Below, one piece after another: positions 27,711 to 35,777 of a stretch of DNA of 64,000 bases. The position numbers and the translations under genes are program-made. Under the pieces are notes generated by a model, which saw nothing but the letters and a program-made list of their open reading frames with translations, was not told where the DNA came from and did no database searches. The DNA comes from Bradyrhizobium iriomotense (GTDB taxonomy: Bacteria; Pseudomonadota; Alphaproteobacteria; Rhizobiales; Xanthobacteraceae). Location of the stretch: contig NZ_JAFCJZ010000008.1 in the NCBI RefSeq assembly GCF_018130765.1, positions 62,001 through 126,000 on the forward strand. The letters run 5' to 3'. Numbering within the stretch: the first letter of the stretch is position 1; each line of letters opens with the position of its first letter.

Positions 27711-28598
27711 CTATTTCGTGCGCATGATCTGGCCCGGCAGCGCGCGCGGATCGCGCGGCAGCCAGCATCCCGCCTCGACCTGGGCGATGAACTCGGCGAG
27801 CAGCGCATTGAACGCCGCAGGCTCTTCGAGATTGAGCGTGTGGCCTGTCTTGGGAAAGACCGAGAGACCGCAGGCGGGAATGGTCTTCTTCAGGAAGATG
27901 CCGGGCTGGAGACAGTGGTCGTCCTCGTCGCCGACAATAACCAGCGTCGGCACCATCATCTTTTTCAAACCGTCTTCGAGGTCGTAGAACGACGGCCGCC
28001 GCGCCTGCACGCCGCGCATGGTGTTGGCAGCGCCGCGATCGGAATGGGTGGCGAGGCGATCGGCGAATTCCCGCCAGCCGCGCGGATCCTTATTCTGGAA
28101 TTGCACCCGGCTCGCGCCGAGCGCATAGACCTTTGAGAATTCCTTGGCGCCCTGCTTCTCGAAATTGTCGGCGACCTCGAGCGAGACGCCGCGGAAATAT
28201 TCCTCGAACTCCTTCTCGCAGCCATAGCCTGCGCCGGCCACGGTGAGCGACAGCGCGCGCTCCGGCGTGCGCAGGCCGAAATGTACCGTGCAGAACCCGC
28301 CCATGGAGAGGCCGACGATATGCGCCTTCTCGATTCCGAGCGCATCGAGCACAGCGACCGCATCGTCCGCGGCGATCGCCTGCGAATAGGCCTCCACGCT
28401 GTCTGGCACATCCGACGGCGGATAGCCGCGCGCAGCATAGGTGATGCAGCGGTGGCGCCGGCTGAAATAGCGCAACTGCGGCTCCCAGCTTGCGTGATTG
28501 CCGCCGAACTCATGGATGAAGAGGATCGGCGTGCCCTCGCCGGCCTCTTCCACATGCAGCTTCACGCCGTCCTTGGTCGTGATCATTGTCATCGGCAT
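27711..28598 (-). CDS. Alpha/beta hydrolase
   Basis: 295 aa alpha/beta-hydrolase-fold protein. The nucleophile elbow is GLSMGGF (serine), the acid is in VGDEDDHC and the catalytic histidine in TGHTLNLEEP; an oxyanion HEFGGNHASW segment is near the N-terminus. It resembles 3-oxoadipate enol-lactonase and RutD-like hydrolases, so it may cleave an enol ester, lactone or carbamate-like intermediate. ATG 28598 is used, but the ATG at 28592 has a better-spaced AGGG. It lies between an aminotransferase gene and a carbamoylase gene in a tight operon. Confidence 0.88.
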   Translation of the reverse strand: MPMTMITTKDGVKLHVEEAGEGTPILFIHEFGGNHASWEPQLRYFSRRHRCITYAARGYPPSDVPDSVEAYSQAIAADDAVAVLDALGIEKAHIVGLSMGGFCTVHFGLRTPERALSLTVAGAGYGCEKEFEEYFRGVSLEVADNFEKQGAKEFSKVYALGASRVQFQNKDPRGWREFADRLATHSDRGAANTMRGVQARRPSFYDLEDGLKKMMVPTLVIVGDEDDHCLQPGIFLKKTIPACGLSVFPKTGHTLNLEEPAAFNALLAEFIAQVEAGCWLPRDPRALPGQIMRTK

Positions 28599-28603
28599 CG
28601 TCC

Positions 28604-29749
28604 CTAGAATTGCGGCGGCAGATCGTTGAGCGTGCGCGCCTGCGCCACCATCTCCGGCAACAGCGTGCAGAGTTTTTCGACCCAGCCTTGCGGCACGGAG
28701 GTGCTGATCTTGACGAAGCGGTCGCCGAAGCGCTGGGTGTGATAGGTGCCCTGGCGGATCATGATGCCCTGGCGGCGATAGCATTCGACCAGCGCCTCCG
28801 GGCGGATGCCCGCCGCGATGGTTTCCAGCACCAGGAAGTTGCCATGCGAGGGCATGATCGGCAGTGCCAATCCGTCGATTGCGGCCGCCGCCTGCTGGAT
28901 CATCGCCTTGTTCGCGCGATCGGTGCTGCGGACCTTCTTCATCCATTCGGCCTTGACCGACAGCCCCGCCTGCGCCGCGCGCTGCGCGATGACGCTGGCG
29001 CCGAGCACGCTGGTGGAGGTCTGCGCCAGCTCCTCGAACAGATCGGGTGCCGCGACGAGCGCGCCGATGCGCAGGCCGGCGAGCCCGAGCCATTTCGAGA
29101 AGCTGGTCGAGACCACCGAGCCTTTCGGGGCCACATGAAGCGCCGGCGTGTGGCCATCGGCGAAATCGCGATAGGTGCAGTCGTGCACCAGCAACGCGCC
29201 GCAATCGCGCGCGATCGCGGCAAAGCTTTCGATCTCCTCGCGGGTGTAGCGGATGCCGAGCGGATTGTTGGGGTCGACGAGATAGATGATCGCGGTGCGC
29301 TCATCGACATTCGCCTTCAACGCCTCGGGCGTCAGGCGGTAGTTGCAGGCGGGATCGTAGATCGGGATCTCGATCACCTCGGCGCCCTGCTGGCGCGCGA
29401 ACAGGCACGGCCATTTCCAGGTCGGATCGGTGGTAACCAGCGTGGTGCCGGGCTTGCAGCGCGCGCGGCAGATCATCGCCAGCGCGTTGACGCCGCCCTC
29501 GGTCACCAGCGCCTCTGCGCCGGGCGTGCCGAGATCGGCGACGATCGCCGCGCGCAGCGCCTCGAAGCCGAGCGGCGGGGCATAGGCATTGAACTCGCCC
29601 GCCTCGATCGAGCGCAGCATCGCCTCGCGCACGGCGGGATGGCTCTCGATATGGTTGGTGTTCTGGCCAAGCCAGTAGAGCCCCGGCGTCGCCGAGAGCT
29701 CGTCGAAATAACGATTGCGGATCAGCGCCGCGGATTGAGGTCCCGACAT
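28604..29749 (-). CDS. Class I/II PLP-dependent aminotransferase
   Basis: 381 aa fold-type I aminotransferase. K219 in STSFSKWLGLAGLRIG binds PLP, D190 is in LLVHDCTYRDF, and the family NPNNPTG motif appears as DPNNPLG. The ATG at 29749 is preferred over the TTG one codon upstream. It would transaminate the amino acid released by the carbamoylase or an upstream intermediate. It lies 7 bp after the SDR gene and 5 bp before the hydrolase gene. Confidence 0.9.
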   Translation of the reverse strand: MSGPQSAALIRNRYFDELSATPGLYWLGQNTNHIESHPAVREAMLRSIEAGEFNAYAPPLGFEALRAAIVADLGTPGAEALVTEGGVNALAMICRARCKPGTTLVTTDPTWKWPCLFARQQGAEVIEIPIYDPACNYRLTPEALKANVDERTAIIYLVDPNNPLGIRYTREEIESFAAIARDCGALLVHDCTYRDFADGHTPALHVAPKGSVVSTSFSKWLGLAGLRIGALVAAPDLFEELAQTSTSVLGASVIAQRAAQAGLSVKAEWMKKVRSTDRANKAMIQQAAAAIDGLALPIMPSHGNFLVLETIAAGIRPEALVECYRRQGIMIRQGTYHTQRFGDRFVKISTSVPQGWVEKLCTLLPEMVAQARTLNDLPPQF

Positions 29750-29756
29750 CAATGCC

Positions 29757-30536
29757 TCAGATCACCGAGCCGCGCGCGGCGATGCCACCGTCGATCGTCA
29801 CCACGGTGCCCGTGATGTAGCCGGACCGCGGCGAGGACAGGAAGGCGACGAGATCGGCGACCTCTTCCGACGTCGCCGGGCGCTTGCCCGGATATTTGTC
29901 GAACAGCTCCTCCCAGCGGCTCTCGTCGCCGAGCATGTCGATCGCCTTGCGCTTCATGATCTTGAGCATGCGGTCGGTGGCCACCGGCCCCGGATTGACC
30001 GCGACGACGCGCACGCCGTGGTCGAGGCTGCGGCCGCCGAGCGCCTTGGTGAAGGACATCAGCGCGGCGTTGCCGGTCGAGCCCGCGATGTAGCTCGCAT
30101 CCCAGTTCTCGCCGGAATTGCCGATGATGTTGATGATGACGCCGTCCTTGCCCCTCATGCGCGGATAATAAAGACGCGACAGCGTGATGTAGCCGAACAC
30201 CTTGAGATCGAAGCCGCGGCGCCAGGCGGCGTCGTCGAGGATTTCGAGCGAACCGGCCGGGATGTCGCCGGCATTGTTGATGAGGATGTCGATGTCGCCG
30301 ACTTCGACCGCCAGCTTCTCCATCGCGGCTGTGCTCGACAGGTCGAGCGCATGGATCGTGATCTTCACGCCATGGCGAGCTTCGAGCTGCTTCTTGGCTT
30401 CGAGCATCGCCTCGCCATTGCGGGCGGCGAGATGCAGATGACACCCCTCGGCGGCGAAGAGCTCGGCCACCGCAAGTCCAATTCCTTTCGACGCGCCGGT
30501 GATCAGGGCGGTCTTGTTCGTCAGCTTCAGGTCCAC
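29757..30536 (-). CDS. Short-chain dehydrogenase/reductase (SDR)
   Basis: 259 aa classical SDR with TGASKGIG at about residues 14-21, NNAG in ILINNAGDIP and a C-terminal YITGTVVTIDGG. The expected catalytic tyrosine region reads SGENWDASYIAGSTGNAAL, so the usual Tyr-xxx-Lys is replaced by Tyr-xxx-Ser; this may indicate altered or unusual chemistry. The start is a GTG at 30536 with GGAG 7 nt upstream. It is the first gene of a six-gene operon ending with the MocR gene and is preceded by a sigma-54-like promoter and an inverted repeat. Confidence 0.87.
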   Translation of the reverse strand: MDLKLTNKTALITGASKGIGLAVAELFAAEGCHLHLAARNGEAMLEAKKQLEARHGVKITIHALDLSSTAAMEKLAVEVGDIDILINNAGDIPAGSLEILDDAAWRRGFDLKVFGYITLSRLYYPRMRGKDGVIINIIGNSGENWDASYIAGSTGNAALMSFTKALGGRSLDHGVRVVAVNPGPVATDRMLKIMKRKAIDMLGDESRWEELFDKYPGKRPATSEEVADLVAFLSSPRSGYITGTVVTIDGGIAARGSVI

Positions 30537-30550
30537 TCCGGGTCTCCAGG

Positions 30551-30586
30551 ATGCAAGCTAGATATACAAGGTCTAGCAATTTGCAT
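30551..30586. promoter_or_regulatory. Inverted repeat overlapping the promoter of the SDR operon (putative GntR/FCD operator)
   Basis: Inner arms GCTAGA (30557-30562) and TCTAGC (30572-30577) flank a 9-bp centre containing TATAC; outer arms ATGCAA (30551-30556) and TTGCAT (30581-30586) extend it. The right inner arm overlaps the -12 element of the sigma-54-like promoter at 30575-30590, which is an ideal place for repression. The GntR-family gene immediately upstream (30604-31320) is the obvious candidate regulator; binding is inferred. Confidence 0.5.
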
Positions 30587-30590
30587 ACCA
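30575..30590 (-). promoter_or_regulatory. Sigma-54-type promoter upstream of the SDR-to-MocR operon
   Basis: Minus-strand TGGTATGCAAATTGCT: GG-N10-GC is exact and the -12 TTGCT is perfect, but -24 is TGGTATG against consensus TGGCACG (two mismatches). The expected transcription start is near 30564, with a leader of about 28 nt before the GTG at 30536. A sigma-70 alternative in the same place is TTGGTA, 17 bp, TGTATA. Confidence 0.45.
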
Positions 30591-30603
30591 AGAGACCGGA
30601 AGG

Positions 30604-31320
30604 TCATTCGAAGGCGGCGAGGAAGTCCAGGAGGTTGTCGCCGAGCAGGTTGACGTGGTCGCGCATGGCGCTGTGCGCCCGCTCGGGATCATGCGCCAGG
30701 ATCGCCTGCATGATCGCCTCGTGCTCGCGGACAGTATCGGCGATCCGGTTCGGCATCCGCGTCACCCGGCTGCGATAGGCCGCCACCTGATTGCGCAGCT
30801 TGCGGGTTTGATCGGCGAGGAAGCTATTGCGCGAGGCCTCGTAGATCGCTTCGTGGAATTCCTGGTTGATGTCGTAGAAGACATCGATATCGCCGGTTTC
30901 ACCTGCGGCGACAAGCCTCTGATGAATATCGCCAATTTCAGCACCCCAGGCCTGGGACACGCGCCTTGCGGCCAGCCGCGCGCAGAGCCCTTCGAGCTCC
31001 GCCATGACCTGAAACATCTCGATCAGCGCCTGCGCCTTGATGCTGCGGACAGTGGCGCCCTGCCGGCCGCGGAGCTCGACCAGGTTGTTCGCCGCCATCA
31101 GGCGGAAAGCCTCCCGCACCGGCGTGCGCGAGACGCCGAAACGCTGCGCGATCTCCTGCTCGTCGAGCCGGCTGCCGGGCTCGAGATGGCCCGCCGCGAT
31201 CGCGCCCTCCAGCTTCTGGCGCAGGCTCTCGGCGAGGGTCATGCCGGGGCTGACGGCGAGGGTCTCGTGCCCATTTTTGACGCGCTTGCCTGCGCTATGT
31301 GCACCAATATCCGCCATCAT
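30604..31320 (-). CDS. GntR family transcriptional regulator (FadR/FCD subfamily)
   Basis: 238 aa. The N-terminal winged helix is at about residues 30-100 (DEQEIAQRFGVSRTPVREAFR, then GRQGATVRS). It is followed by an all-helical FCD ligand-binding domain with the metal-ligand pattern D...H...H (DINQEFHEAIYEAS, VREHEAIMQAI, MRDHVNLL). FCD regulators usually bind small carboxylates and repress catabolic genes. The start is ATG 31320 or 31317; GGAG is 7 nt before the latter. It is divergent from the NMT1 importer operon and upstream of the SDR operon, so it may control both and itself. Confidence 0.9.
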   Translation of the reverse strand: MMADIGAHSAGKRVKNGHETLAVSPGMTLAESLRQKLEGAIAAGHLEPGSRLDEQEIAQRFGVSRTPVREAFRLMAANNLVELRGRQGATVRSIKAQALIEMFQVMAELEGLCARLAARRVSQAWGAEIGDIHQRLVAAGETGDIDVFYDINQEFHEAIYEASRNSFLADQTRKLRNQVAAYRSRVTRMPNRIADTVREHEAIMQAILAHDPERAHSAMRDHVNLLGDNLLDFLAAFE

Positions 31321-31340
31321 GTTTCTCCGATACCAATATA

Positions 31341-31351
31341 AGTATACATAT
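31341..31351. promoter_or_regulatory. GTATAC palindrome in front of the GntR gene (putative autoregulatory operator)
   Basis: AGTATACATAT contains the 6-bp palindrome GTATAC at 31342-31347, 22-27 bp upstream of the regulator's start. FCD-type GntR operators are typically built on GTA-N-TAC-like half-sites. The TATACA core recurs in the inverted repeat at 30551-30586, and TTGGTAT (minus strand) recurs at both loci. It is inferred as a binding site. Confidence 0.4.
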
Positions 31352-31463
31352 CGGCCCTCATATCCCAGCGAAATGACCCGCTCTCGCCCGGAGATGCGCC
31401 TCTCTCCGAGCTTTTCGCCGCTGGTCTCGCAAGTCTTATGCCTGATTTGCCGGGAAATGGCAC

Positions 31464-31479
31464 TGGCACACGAGTTGCT
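31464..31479 (+). promoter_or_regulatory. Sigma-54-type promoter upstream of the NMT1-type importer operon
   Basis: TGGCACACGAGTTGCT matches the TGGCAC(G)-N4-TTGC(T/A) consensus almost perfectly, with exact GG-N10-GC spacing. The expected transcription start is near 31490, about 50 nt before the ATG at 31539. A TGCACC half-site resembling an NtrC box lies about 160 bp upstream (31300-31305), but no full palindrome is seen. Of the four such promoters in the window this is the best match. Confidence 0.7.
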
Positions 31480-31538
31480 AAGAGATTTTAACGCGGCCCG
31501 CTTCCGTATGCGAATGGCCGCCGCCATTATACAAGGAC

Positions 31539-32408
31539 ATGCTGGTGCAGGCCGCTCGCCTCCCCGATCCCGGACCGACCGTCGAAGCCCAGCAGGCTCA
31601 CCCGAAGCCTGAGCCGCTGCTTGAGCTGCGCGCGATCAACAAGACCTTCGGCTCCGTTGCGGCGCTATCAGGACTTCAGGCGAGCATCGCGCCCGGCGAG
31701 TTCGTCACCGTCGTCGGCCCCAGCGGCTGCGGCAAGAGCACCCTCTTCAATATTGTCGCCGGCCTGGAAGAACCCGACGCCGGCGGCATCCTGCGCTTCG
31801 AGGGCAAGAGCTGCCATGCCGCCGACCTGCTCGGCCGCGTCTCCTTCATGCCGCAGCGCGATTTGCTGTTTCCCTGGCGCAACGTGGTGGACAACGCCAT
31901 CCTCGCCCTCGAGGTCGAGGGCATGCCGCGCGATCAGGCGCGCGCCAAGGCGCTGAAGATGCTGCCCGAGTTCGGCCTCGCCGGCTTCGAGAAGCAGTAT
32001 CCCAATCAATTGTCCGGCGGCATGCGCCAGCGCGTCGCCCTGATGCGCACCTTCCTTTTCGAGCGCGACCTGATGCTGCTGGACGAGCCGTTCGGCGCGC
32101 TCGATGCGCTGACGCGGGCGATGATGCAGCGCTGGCTGCTCGACGTCTGGCAGAAATATCGCCGCACCATTCTCTTCATCACCCATGACGTCGACGAGGC
32201 GATCTTCCTCGGCGACCGCGTGCTGGTCATGACCGCCCGCCCCGGCTCGGTGAAGCTCGAACAGGTCGTCGACCTGCCGCGACCGCGTAAGCCCGAGATC
32301 GTCACCTCCCCCGAATTCGTGCGCCTCAAGCGCACGCTGCTCGATGCGATCGAGGAGGAAAGCATGAAATCGTTCCAATCCTCCATCGCGCAGGGGCAGT
32401 CGCAATGA
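31539..32408 (+). CDS. ABC transporter ATP-binding protein (NitT/TauT type)
   Basis: 289 aa SsuB/TauB-like ATPase. Walker A is GPSGCGKS (about residues 63-70), the signature [14 protein letters not shown], Walker B LMLLDEPFGALDAL and the H-loop FITHDVDEAI. The extended N-terminus is of ordinary length for the family. It powers the two permeases encoded at 34203-35773 with the binding protein at 33190-34206. AAGGA lies only 1-2 nt before the ATG at 31539, so the GTG at 31545 is a possible alternative start. It overlaps the next gene by 4 bp. Confidence 0.92.
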   Translation: MLVQAARLPDPGPTVEAQQAHPKPEPLLELRAINKTFGSVAALSGLQASIAPGEFVTVVGPSGCGKSTLFNIVAGLEEPDAGGILRFEGKSCHAADLLGRVSFMPQRDLLFPWRNVVDNAILALEVEGMPRDQARAKALKMLPEFGLAGFEKQYPNQLSGGMRQRVALMRTFLFERDLMLLDEPFGALDALTRAMMQRWLLDVWQKYRRTILFITHDVDEAIFLGDRVLVMTARPGSVKLEQVVDLPRPRKPEIVTSPEFVRLKRTLLDAIEEESMKSFQSSIAQGQSQ

Positions 32409-33166
32409 ACGCGCACGGGATCGATCCGGCCGAGTGGGACGCCCGCGTCAAGCTCGCCGCCTGCTATCGGATGGTTGCCAAGCTCGGTATGGACGATTTG
32501 ATCTACAATCACATCTCCATGCGCGTTCCCGGCCACGACGATCAGTTCCTGATCAATCCCTATGGCCTGCTGTTCGACGAGATCACCGCGTCGAGCCTCG
32601 TCAAGATCGACACTGCGGGTAACAAGCTCGACGACACGCCGCAGGCCGTCAACGTCGCGGCCTTCGTCATCCATGCAGCGATCCACACCTCGAACCATGA
32701 TGCGGCCTGCGTGCTGCACACCCATTCCGACGCAAGCGTCGCGGTGTCCGGGCAGGAGAAGGGCCTGCTGCCGCTGAGCCAGTTCGCGATGCGCTTCTAT
32801 GAGCGCCAGGCCTCCCACGATTACGAAGGCGTCGCCATCGATCTCGATGAGCAGACGCGCCTCGTACGCGACCTCGGCCCGCACAAGGTGATGCTGATGC
32901 GCAATCACGGCATCCTTACCGTCGGCCGGACGCCGGGCGAAGCCTTCATGCTGCTCTACTATTTCGAGCGCGCCGCGCGGATCCAGCTCCAGATGCAGGC
33001 GGCGGCCGCCGCCGGCGCCACGCTGGTGATGCCACCGCACGAGATCTGCGAGAAGGCCGCGCGCCAGTTCTGGGAATTGCAGGGCGACATCCTCGTGCCC
33101 GGCGAACGCGAATGGCCGGCCTTGATGCGCCAGCTCGATCGCACCGATCCGTCTTACCGCAATTGA
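32405..33166 (+). CDS. Class II aldolase/adducin family protein
   Basis: 253 aa. The metal-site histidines are in LHTHSDASV and the third in MRNHGILTVG; an early DLIYNHISMRVPG segment is also typical. Members include L-fuculose-phosphate aldolase, but many soluble homologues of this length in transport operons have unknown substrates and may act as decarboxylases or aldolases. Being inside an ABC importer operon (ATGA overlap with the ATPase, 23 bp before the binding protein) suggests it acts early on the imported compound. Confidence 0.88.
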   Translation: MNAHGIDPAEWDARVKLAACYRMVAKLGMDDLIYNHISMRVPGHDDQFLINPYGLLFDEITASSLVKIDTAGNKLDDTPQAVNVAAFVIHAAIHTSNHDAACVLHTHSDASVAVSGQEKGLLPLSQFAMRFYERQASHDYEGVAIDLDEQTRLVRDLGPHKVMLMRNHGILTVGRTPGEAFMLLYYFERAARIQLQMQAAAAAGATLVMPPHEICEKAARQFWELQGDILVPGEREWPALMRQLDRTDPSYRN

Positions 33167-33189
33167 TTTTCACCGTCTGGAGTATGACC

Positions 33190-34206
33190 ATGTTGAGCCG
33201 TCGTCACGCCTTCTCCGTCCTCTCCGCCATCGCATTGGCGACCGGCTCGCTCGTCACGGCCGCGCCCGCGGCCGAATTGCAGAAGGCGAGCCTGCGCCTG
33301 AAATGGCTGCCGCAGGCGCAGTTTGCAGGCTTCTACGTCGCAGCAGCCAAGGGCTACTACAAGGCCGAGGGCATCGACCTCACCATCAATCCCGGCGGCC
33401 CCAATCTGCTGACCGAAAACCTGGTCGCGACCGGCGCTGATACATTCGGCCTCTCCGGCGGCACCGACAGCGTGTTCGCCGCCCGCGACAAGGGACTGCC
33501 GATCGTCTGCATCGGCGTCTCGCACCAGATCACGCCTTTCATCTTCGTCACCCGCAAGGACGGACCGGTGAAGACGATCCAGGACTTCAAGGGCAAGACC
33601 GTCACCACCTGGTTCACCGGCGCCAACCACGTACTCAACGGCATGTTGGCCAAGGAAGGCATCAAGCCGGATGAGCTGAAGATCCAGCCGCAGCAGGTGT
33701 CGGTGACGCCGTTCGTCGACGGCAACGTCGATGTGATCACGGCGACCTATTACAACGAGTTCTACACCATCCAGTCCCGCATGCCGAAGGACAGCCTGAA
33801 GACCTTCGTCGCCGAGGATTACGGCATCACCTTCCCGCGCGACACGCTGATCGTGGCCGAAGCGACCGCCAAGGAGAAGCCGGAGCTGGTCAAGGCCTTC
33901 CTGCGCGCTTCGCTGAAGGGCTGGAAGGACGCCTTCTCCGATCCGAAGGGCGCCGTCGATACCGTGATGGCTGTCGCGCCCACGCTCGATCGCGCGCAGC
34001 AGGAGTTCATGCTCACCGAGGTGAAGCGCCTGATGACCGCGGGCGCGGCGGCCAAGAACGGCCTGTTCTGGATCGATGCCGATGCAGTCAGGACCGCCCA
34101 CGACTTCTTCCTGAAGTACGGCGTGATCTCCAAGCCGGTCGACCTTGCTGCGGCCTATGACGCCAGCTTCATCCAGAGCATCCCGGCGGCGGACCGGCTA
34201 CCGTGA
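33190..34206 (+). CDS. ABC transporter substrate-binding protein (NMT1/ThiY-like)
   Basis: 338 aa periplasmic binding protein. MLSRRHAFSVLSAIALATGS is a signal peptide with a twin arginine, but the motif is atypical for Tat, so the export route is open. The mature protein begins near AAELQKASLRLKWLPQAQFA; KWLPQAQFAGFYVAAAKGYY is the signature of NMT1/THI5-like proteins, which bind pyrimidine-type or sulfonate/nitrate-like ligands. The ATG at 33190 is chosen over 33184 because GGAG is 7 nt upstream. A pyrimidine- or hydantoin-like ligand would fit the neighbourhood but is inference. Confidence 0.92.
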   Translation: MLSRRHAFSVLSAIALATGSLVTAAPAAELQKASLRLKWLPQAQFAGFYVAAAKGYYKAEGIDLTINPGGPNLLTENLVATGADTFGLSGGTDSVFAARDKGLPIVCIGVSHQITPFIFVTRKDGPVKTIQDFKGKTVTTWFTGANHVLNGMLAKEGIKPDELKIQPQQVSVTPFVDGNVDVITATYYNEFYTIQSRMPKDSLKTFVAEDYGITFPRDTLIVAEATAKEKPELVKAFLRASLKGWKDAFSDPKGAVDTVMAVAPTLDRAQQEFMLTEVKRLMTAGAAAKNGLFWIDADAVRTAHDFFLKYGVISKPVDLAAAYDASFIQSIPAADRLP

Positions 34207-35018
34207 GCAGCCCCGCGGCGACATCGCTCGGTGACGGCCGTGCGGCTGCGCGGTCGATCACCATGCCGGATTCGCTGCGCAAGCTGATCCGGCTCCTGCT
34301 CGGCCTCGCCATTGCGGCGGTGATCTGGGAAGGCGCGGTGCTGCTGTTCGGCATCCGTCCCTACTATCTGCCGCGCCTCAGCACGATCCTGATGGCGATG
34401 GCGACGACGCCGCGCGCCTATGTCGACGGCTTCCTGCGCACGCTGGCCGAGACGCTGATCGGCTTTGCGTCAGGCGGCGCGTTCGGCGTGCTCATGGGCA
34501 TCCTGTTCTTCCGTGTCCGCGCGCTCCGCGAGATGATCTTTCCAATCTTCGTGGTGTCGCAGACCATTCCGGTCATCGCCTTCGGCGCGCTGGTGGTGCT
34601 CTGGTTCGGCAACACCCTGCTCGCCAAGGCGATCATCGCGTTCTACCTGACCTTCTTTCCGGTGACGGTGAACACGCTGCTGGGCCTCGAGACCGTCGAT
34701 CCCAAGCAGGTCGCATTGATGCGCAGCTTCGGCGCCTCCAACAGCCAGCTCCTGCTGCGCCTGCAGCTTCCGACCGCGCTGCCGCAGATCTTCGTGGCGC
34801 TGCGGCTCGCAGCCTCGCTGAGCCTTGTCGGCGCGATCGTCGGCGAATGGTTCGGCGACACCACCGGGCTCGGCGTGCTGCTGCTCCAGGCCATGTTCAC
34901 CGAGAACGTCGTCGCGATCTGGGGCGCCCTCCTCGCTGCAGCCCTGCTCGGCACCGGCTTCTACGCGGTGGTCGCCGCGGTGGAGCGGCGGCTGGTGTTC
35001 TGGAGCGCCGAGCAATGA
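34203..35018 (+). CDS. ABC transporter permease (NitT/TauT type), subunit 1
   Basis: 271 aa SsuC-like permease with about six membrane helices; the first is at about residues 31-52. The EAA-type loop reads LMRSFGASNSQLLLRLQLPTALPQ. It starts with GTG overlapping the binding-protein stop (GTGA) and overlaps the second permease gene by 4 bp. Two different permeases in one operon suggest a heterodimeric channel rather than the usual homodimer. Confidence 0.9.
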   Translation: MSSPAATSLGDGRAAARSITMPDSLRKLIRLLLGLAIAAVIWEGAVLLFGIRPYYLPRLSTILMAMATTPRAYVDGFLRTLAETLIGFASGGAFGVLMGILFFRVRALREMIFPIFVVSQTIPVIAFGALVVLWFGNTLLAKAIIAFYLTFFPVTVNTLLGLETVDPKQVALMRSFGASNSQLLLRLQLPTALPQIFVALRLAASLSLVGAIVGEWFGDTTGLGVLLLQAMFTENVVAIWGALLAAALLGTGFYAVVAAVERRLVFWSAEQ

Positions 35019-35773
35019 GCCGCGCGCTCGCCTCCCCCTCGCTCGCCGTCCAGCGCGGCATTCTCGGCGCCGTCCTCCTCATCGTGTGCTGGGAGGGCGT
35101 GGCGCGCGGACTGCATCTGCCGGCCTACGTTCTCCCCGCCGTCAGCGACATCCTCGTCGGCCTCTGGGCCAAGCGCGCAATACTCATCGACGCTGCTGGC
35201 TACACGCTGCTCGAAGCGCTGGCGGGCTACGGCCTCGGCTGCCTGATCGGCGTCGGCCTCGCCGTCGCCATCGCATTGATACCGGCGCTGCGCAGCGCGA
35301 TCCTGCCACTCGCAACCGCAATCAATTCGGTACCCGTGGTCGGCTATTCCCCGCTGATCCTGCTCTGGTTCGGCATCGGAATCAGCTCGAAGATCGTGAT
35401 GGTGGCGATGGCGGTGAGCTTCACCATCCTGCTGTCGATGCTGGCCGGGCTCGACCGTGTCGACCGCCGCGCCGTCGACCTCATGAAGAGTTTTGGCGCC
35501 AGCCGCTTTGGCGTGCTGTGGCGCCTGCGGCTGCCGACCGCCCTGCCGCTGCTGCTCGCGGGCATGCGCGTCTCGACGGTGCGTAGCGTGATCGTGGCGA
35601 TCGTCACCGAAATGTTAGGGGCCCATGGCGGGCTCGGCTGGGTGATCTATCAGGCCGTGCTCCAGATCGACTTTGTCCAGGTCTGGTCGGCGATCTTCGT
35701 CGCCTCCGCCGCGAGCCTCGCCTTCTTCGGCCTGATCGGCTTCCTCGAGCGAAAGATCCTGTTCTGGAGATGA
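35015..35773 (+). CDS. ABC transporter permease (NitT/TauT type), subunit 2
   Basis: 252 aa SsuC-like permease paralogous to the preceding one. The cytoplasmic loop is LMKSFGASRFGVLWRLRLPTALP, nearly the same as in the first permease, and NSVPVVGYSPLILLWFGIG is a conserved membrane segment. The ATG at 35015 overlaps the previous stop. The in-frame sequence upstream is the other permease gene read out of frame. It is followed after 4 bp by the monooxygenase gene. Confidence 0.92.
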   Translation: MSRALASPSLAVQRGILGAVLLIVCWEGVARGLHLPAYVLPAVSDILVGLWAKRAILIDAAGYTLLEALAGYGLGCLIGVGLAVAIALIPALRSAILPLATAINSVPVVGYSPLILLWFGIGISSKIVMVAMAVSFTILLSMLAGLDRVDRRAVDLMKSFGASRFGVLWRLRLPTALPLLLAGMRVSTVRSVIVAIVTEMLGAHGGLGWVIYQAVLQIDFVQVWSAIFVASAASLAFFGLIGFLERKILFWR

Positions 35774-35777
35774 CGCC

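Noticed and set aside
31300..31305. TGCACC half-site as an NtrC box for the 31464 promoter
   Set aside because: Only one half-site is present, without the GGTGCA partner, and it lies inside the start region of the GntR gene; too weak to annotate separately.
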